A DNA stretch of 64,000 nucleotides. Origin: Parapristionchus giblindavisi. Lineage: Eukaryota > Nematoda > Chromadorea > Rhabditida > Diplogasteridae. The notes beneath the pieces are model-generated. The model had not been told where the DNA came from, made no database searches, and saw only the letters and a list, made by a program, of their open reading frames with translations. The stretch's first letter is position 1. Each line of letters begins with the position of its first letter. The position numbers were made by a program, and so were the translations under genes. Location: NCBI GenBank assembly GCA_943737045.1, contig CALSFV010000018.1, positions 744,001 through 808,000 on the forward strand, read 5' to 3'. Shown in pieces: positions 61,901 through 64,000 of the stretch.

Positions 61901-64000
61901 TATATGCACAAGAGAATAGAATTTAGACAAGAATGATAAAATTGTAACGATTACATAATATCCAGTCTCGCAAATGCACGTAGGCGTTAGTGTGCCATCC
62001 TTTGATGGTAGATTAACGCAGATTGAGTACACAGTACAGTTGAGACTCTTCGCCTCTTCATCGGTACACCTTCAACAGAATATTAGAATCAAAACAAATG
62101 ATTAATTAATTAAACCGCTGAATAATAATGTTGAACAAAAAGCGGTATGGATATTTTCTAGGAAAAACATTGAGATAAATAATTTTCACTTGTTATCAGG
62201 ACTGCATTTCTTTGTCTTCTCGTCTTCATGGAATCCATTCGTACAATTGCACGCGAACGAACTAAATTAAGAAAATTCGTTCAATGGAAAGTGGAATTTT
62301 TGAATGTTATCGACTGAAACGCAACCCCTCGGTATTAGTGCAAAGTTCTGTTCCGTCGAGAGAGCAGTTATGGGAGCCGTCTTTGCATTCGTTGCGATCT
62401 ACAACAGAAAAGATTAGTGATCATTACAATATAGAATCATAGACAATATTTTTCAAGAAGCCTACCTTCACATTTATTTTTGAATCCTGGAACATAGAGG
62501 AATCCATCTTTGCAGTTACACCTGAATCGAGTGATCTTTCACCTATGAAAATATTTGTACACCAATATACAATTATAAAACTTTTGAACAAAATGATATA
62601 CTGATATAGTAATAGTATTCGTACTTGAATCCAACCGCAAGTTCTTCACAAGTAGTGGTCTTATTATCACAATCATCTTTTATTCCACAGAAGTAGTCCT
62701 CTGCAATTCTTTATATATTTCCCTTGCAAAGCTGATTAATGAGTACTAGAAAATTCAAATCATATTTTCTGTCATATGTACCACTGAAAAGCACATAGAA
62801 AAGCCATACTAAGAAGTCTGTGATATGATTTTTGGCCATTAAAATACTCCGTAACGAGGTACCGTGTTACTGTATTTACCCAAAAAGGCACCACAAGAAT
62901 CCAATTAAATTAAATTCAATACTGTCAAACAAAGCGTACTCTCGCAAATCTGATCATCGCCCTCTTTGTTCTTATATCCCGCTTCGCAAGTACAATTCCA
63001 TGAACCGGGAGTGTTGACGCACTTGCCCTGACCAACAATACACTTCGATTGGAACTCTCCAGTCACGCACTCGTTCTTATCTAAAAATACAACGTTAACA
63101 CGAGGAAGAAATGATTTACTGTTCATACCATCGCAAGTGTTTGTGGAAGGTTTGTAGTCGTATCCAGATGTACAATTACAGGTGAACGATCCCTGTAGAT
63201 ATTTATTGTTAGTATATTTTTTTCCAAAATACAAAAAAACTAAGCAAAATAAATTAGGATTTTAACAGAATTTTTTTTTAAAGCAGAGAACATTGTCCAC
63301 TTTTTACTCAACTTCTCACGCTAGATTTTTAAAATTTAGCAACATTTGAACACTGAATTAGGTATTTTACCTCGGTGTTGATGCATTGAGCGCCTTGTGG
63401 ACAAGGACATCCCGTGTATTCTTTGCACTCAGCACATTCGTTAATATCTTAAAATTAGCTATTGAATGGTAGTTTGCAAATAATCCGATGTTTTCTCATG
63501 CAACACAACACAATTTTTTCTCTTGTAGTTTCATCTATTTTAGCTAATCCACGAATGATATATACATCTCTATGTGCGAAGACTCACCGACACACTGTCT
63601 TGTCACAGAATCGAATCTGAATCCAGCGTTGGTGCAGTTACACGACACCCAATGACCGCTTACATTCTTATTCAGAGCTATGCAAACAGCCTCTTTCGGA
63701 CAGTCGTTGTACTTAGTGTGGCATAAATTGGGTACTGAAATTAATATTTAATTTTAAATTAAAATTAAGTACGCCTAATAGCCCTATAAACAAATGCATA
63801 TAAATTACTATATTCACAGTTTTTAGTGGTCCACACTAATTTCATCCTAATCCGTATATTTTATCCATTTATAGTATTCTGAACATACAATGGCATTCAT
63901 TTCGTCCATCTCCAACATATGGTTCTTTGCATTGACACGAGTATCCGGGAGTCTCGTCAATACAATCAGCATATTCGTTGCAGTTGTCGATATCTTCTTC
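52914..64000 (-). CDS. Fibrillin-like multi-EGF secreted matrix protein, gene C (3' part; 5' part lies beyond the window)
   Basis: Third paralog, convergent with gene B. I traced 34 exons that align in order and phase with exons 58-91 of A and B. The window ends inside exon 58. Visible parts are the last EGF modules, the non-EGF block ([17 protein letters not shown] in exon 81, [12 protein letters not shown] in exon 82), the cysteine-rich block, and the C-terminal domain ([18 protein letters not shown]) ending at the stop (rc 52914-52916). It is more diverged from A and B than they are from each other, with in-frame indels in exons 59, 66, 68, 77, 78, 82 and 83. No frameshift or stop was found. 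Intron 82 (55260-57612) is 2.35 kb and holds nested foldback transposons. The junction of exons 86 and 87 appears to use a GC donor. Confidence 0.87.
56242..56510. mobile_element. Inner foldback nested in the Tc1/mariner-like element
   Basis: Inverted arms of about 50 bp (GTTCGGATTCCTTTCAGACC ... complement) around a spacer of about 170 bp. It directly abuts the TAA-flanked foldback at 56514. Confidence 0.6.
56514..56944. mobile_element. TAA-flanked foldback MITE copy 2 (family of 12520-12938)
   Basis: Ends CAAGGGGATGC and GCATCCCCTTG, TAA on both sides, and the core GTTTTCGATGCTGATTACGA shared with the copy in gene A intron 26. 431 bp, noncoding, PIF/Harbinger-like by its 3-bp target. Confidence 0.75.
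59978..60201. mobile_element. MITE copy 3 (TATTGACCGTATAAAAT family) in gene C intron 74
   Basis: Most complete copy, about 224 bp, with both inverted ends. It makes intron 59860-60266 one of the longest in the traced part of gene C. Confidence 0.75.

Larger units (their letters stand above)
52914..64000 (-). other. Gene C exon map, exons 58-91
   Basis: Exons in transcript order: 64000-63889 (continues off the window), 63734-63588, 63447-63371, 63192-63129, 63080-62940, 62700-62625, 62521-62466, 62398-62326, 62261-62190, 62069-61955, 61877-61772, 61694-61594, 61514-61368, 61293-61222, 61070-60953, 60816-60685, 60401-60267, 59859-59731, 59567-59466, 59419-59337, 59240-59162, 58993-58899, 58685-58584, 58401-58312, 57735-57613, 55259-55178, 54818-54702, 54521-54372, 54232-54156, 54056-53966, 53866-53724, 53468-53360, 53286-53181, 53034-52914. 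Borders rest on homology to genes A and B, splice dinucleotides and frame. The introns at 57736-58311 (576 nt) and 54819-55177 (359 nt) are long without an element I recognise; the first contains only a short hairpin near 57834-57880. Confidence 0.82.

Noticed and set aside
1..64000. CRISPR array, bacterial operon or integrated virus
   Set aside because: No direct-repeat/spacer pattern, no prokaryotic gene layout, and no viral polymerase or capsid-like frames; all repeats fit eukaryotic DNA transposons.

Overview
The window is animal DNA from a nematode. Two families show this independently: a 12-cysteine DB-module gene (26.4-27.8 kb) and a serpentine receptor class h (Srh) chemoreceptor gene (20.0-22.8 kb). 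The dense, short GT-AG introns fit too. I cannot name the species. The sequence is AT-rich and carries many inverted-repeat (foldback) transposable elements.

Most of the window is three paralogous giant genes for secreted, multi-EGF, fibrillin-like matrix proteins. Gene A (minus strand, 76-17032) and gene B (plus strand, 33857-50939) are divergent, with their 5' ends about 16.8 kb apart. Gene C (minus strand, 52914 to beyond the right edge) is convergent with B. I traced 90 coding exons in A and in B, at matching positions and with matching phases, giving about 2,925 and 2,931 residues. I traced the last 34 exons of C. No frameshift or stop was found in any traced exon. The first coding exon (signal peptide) of A and B was not resolved. 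Order along the protein: a cysteine-rich N-terminal module, roughly forty EGF or calcium-binding EGF modules, a conserved non-EGF block, a second cysteine-rich block, and a C-terminal cysteine domain that I do not recognise.

Region by region: 0-17 kb gene A; 17-33 kb a repeat-rich interval with an Srh gene that has a suspect splice site, a DB-module gene, a small unrecognised gene, an orphan last exon of a Ser/Thr-rich surface protein, and at least five large foldback or DNA transposons (hAT-like, TA-flanked and TAA-flanked); 33.9-50.9 kb gene B; 51.0-52.9 kb a short convergent spacer with a MITE; 52.9-64 kb the 3' part of gene C.

Most interesting observations: (1) A and B are almost identical, introns included, over exons 47-59 but clearly diverged on both sides, as expected from gene conversion between inverted paralogs; (2) nearly all of the longest introns of A, B and C are long because they hold identifiable mobile elements, and one element end abuts a 3' splice site; (3) nested foldbacks fill one gene C intron; (4) all three genes share an unrecognised C-terminal domain.
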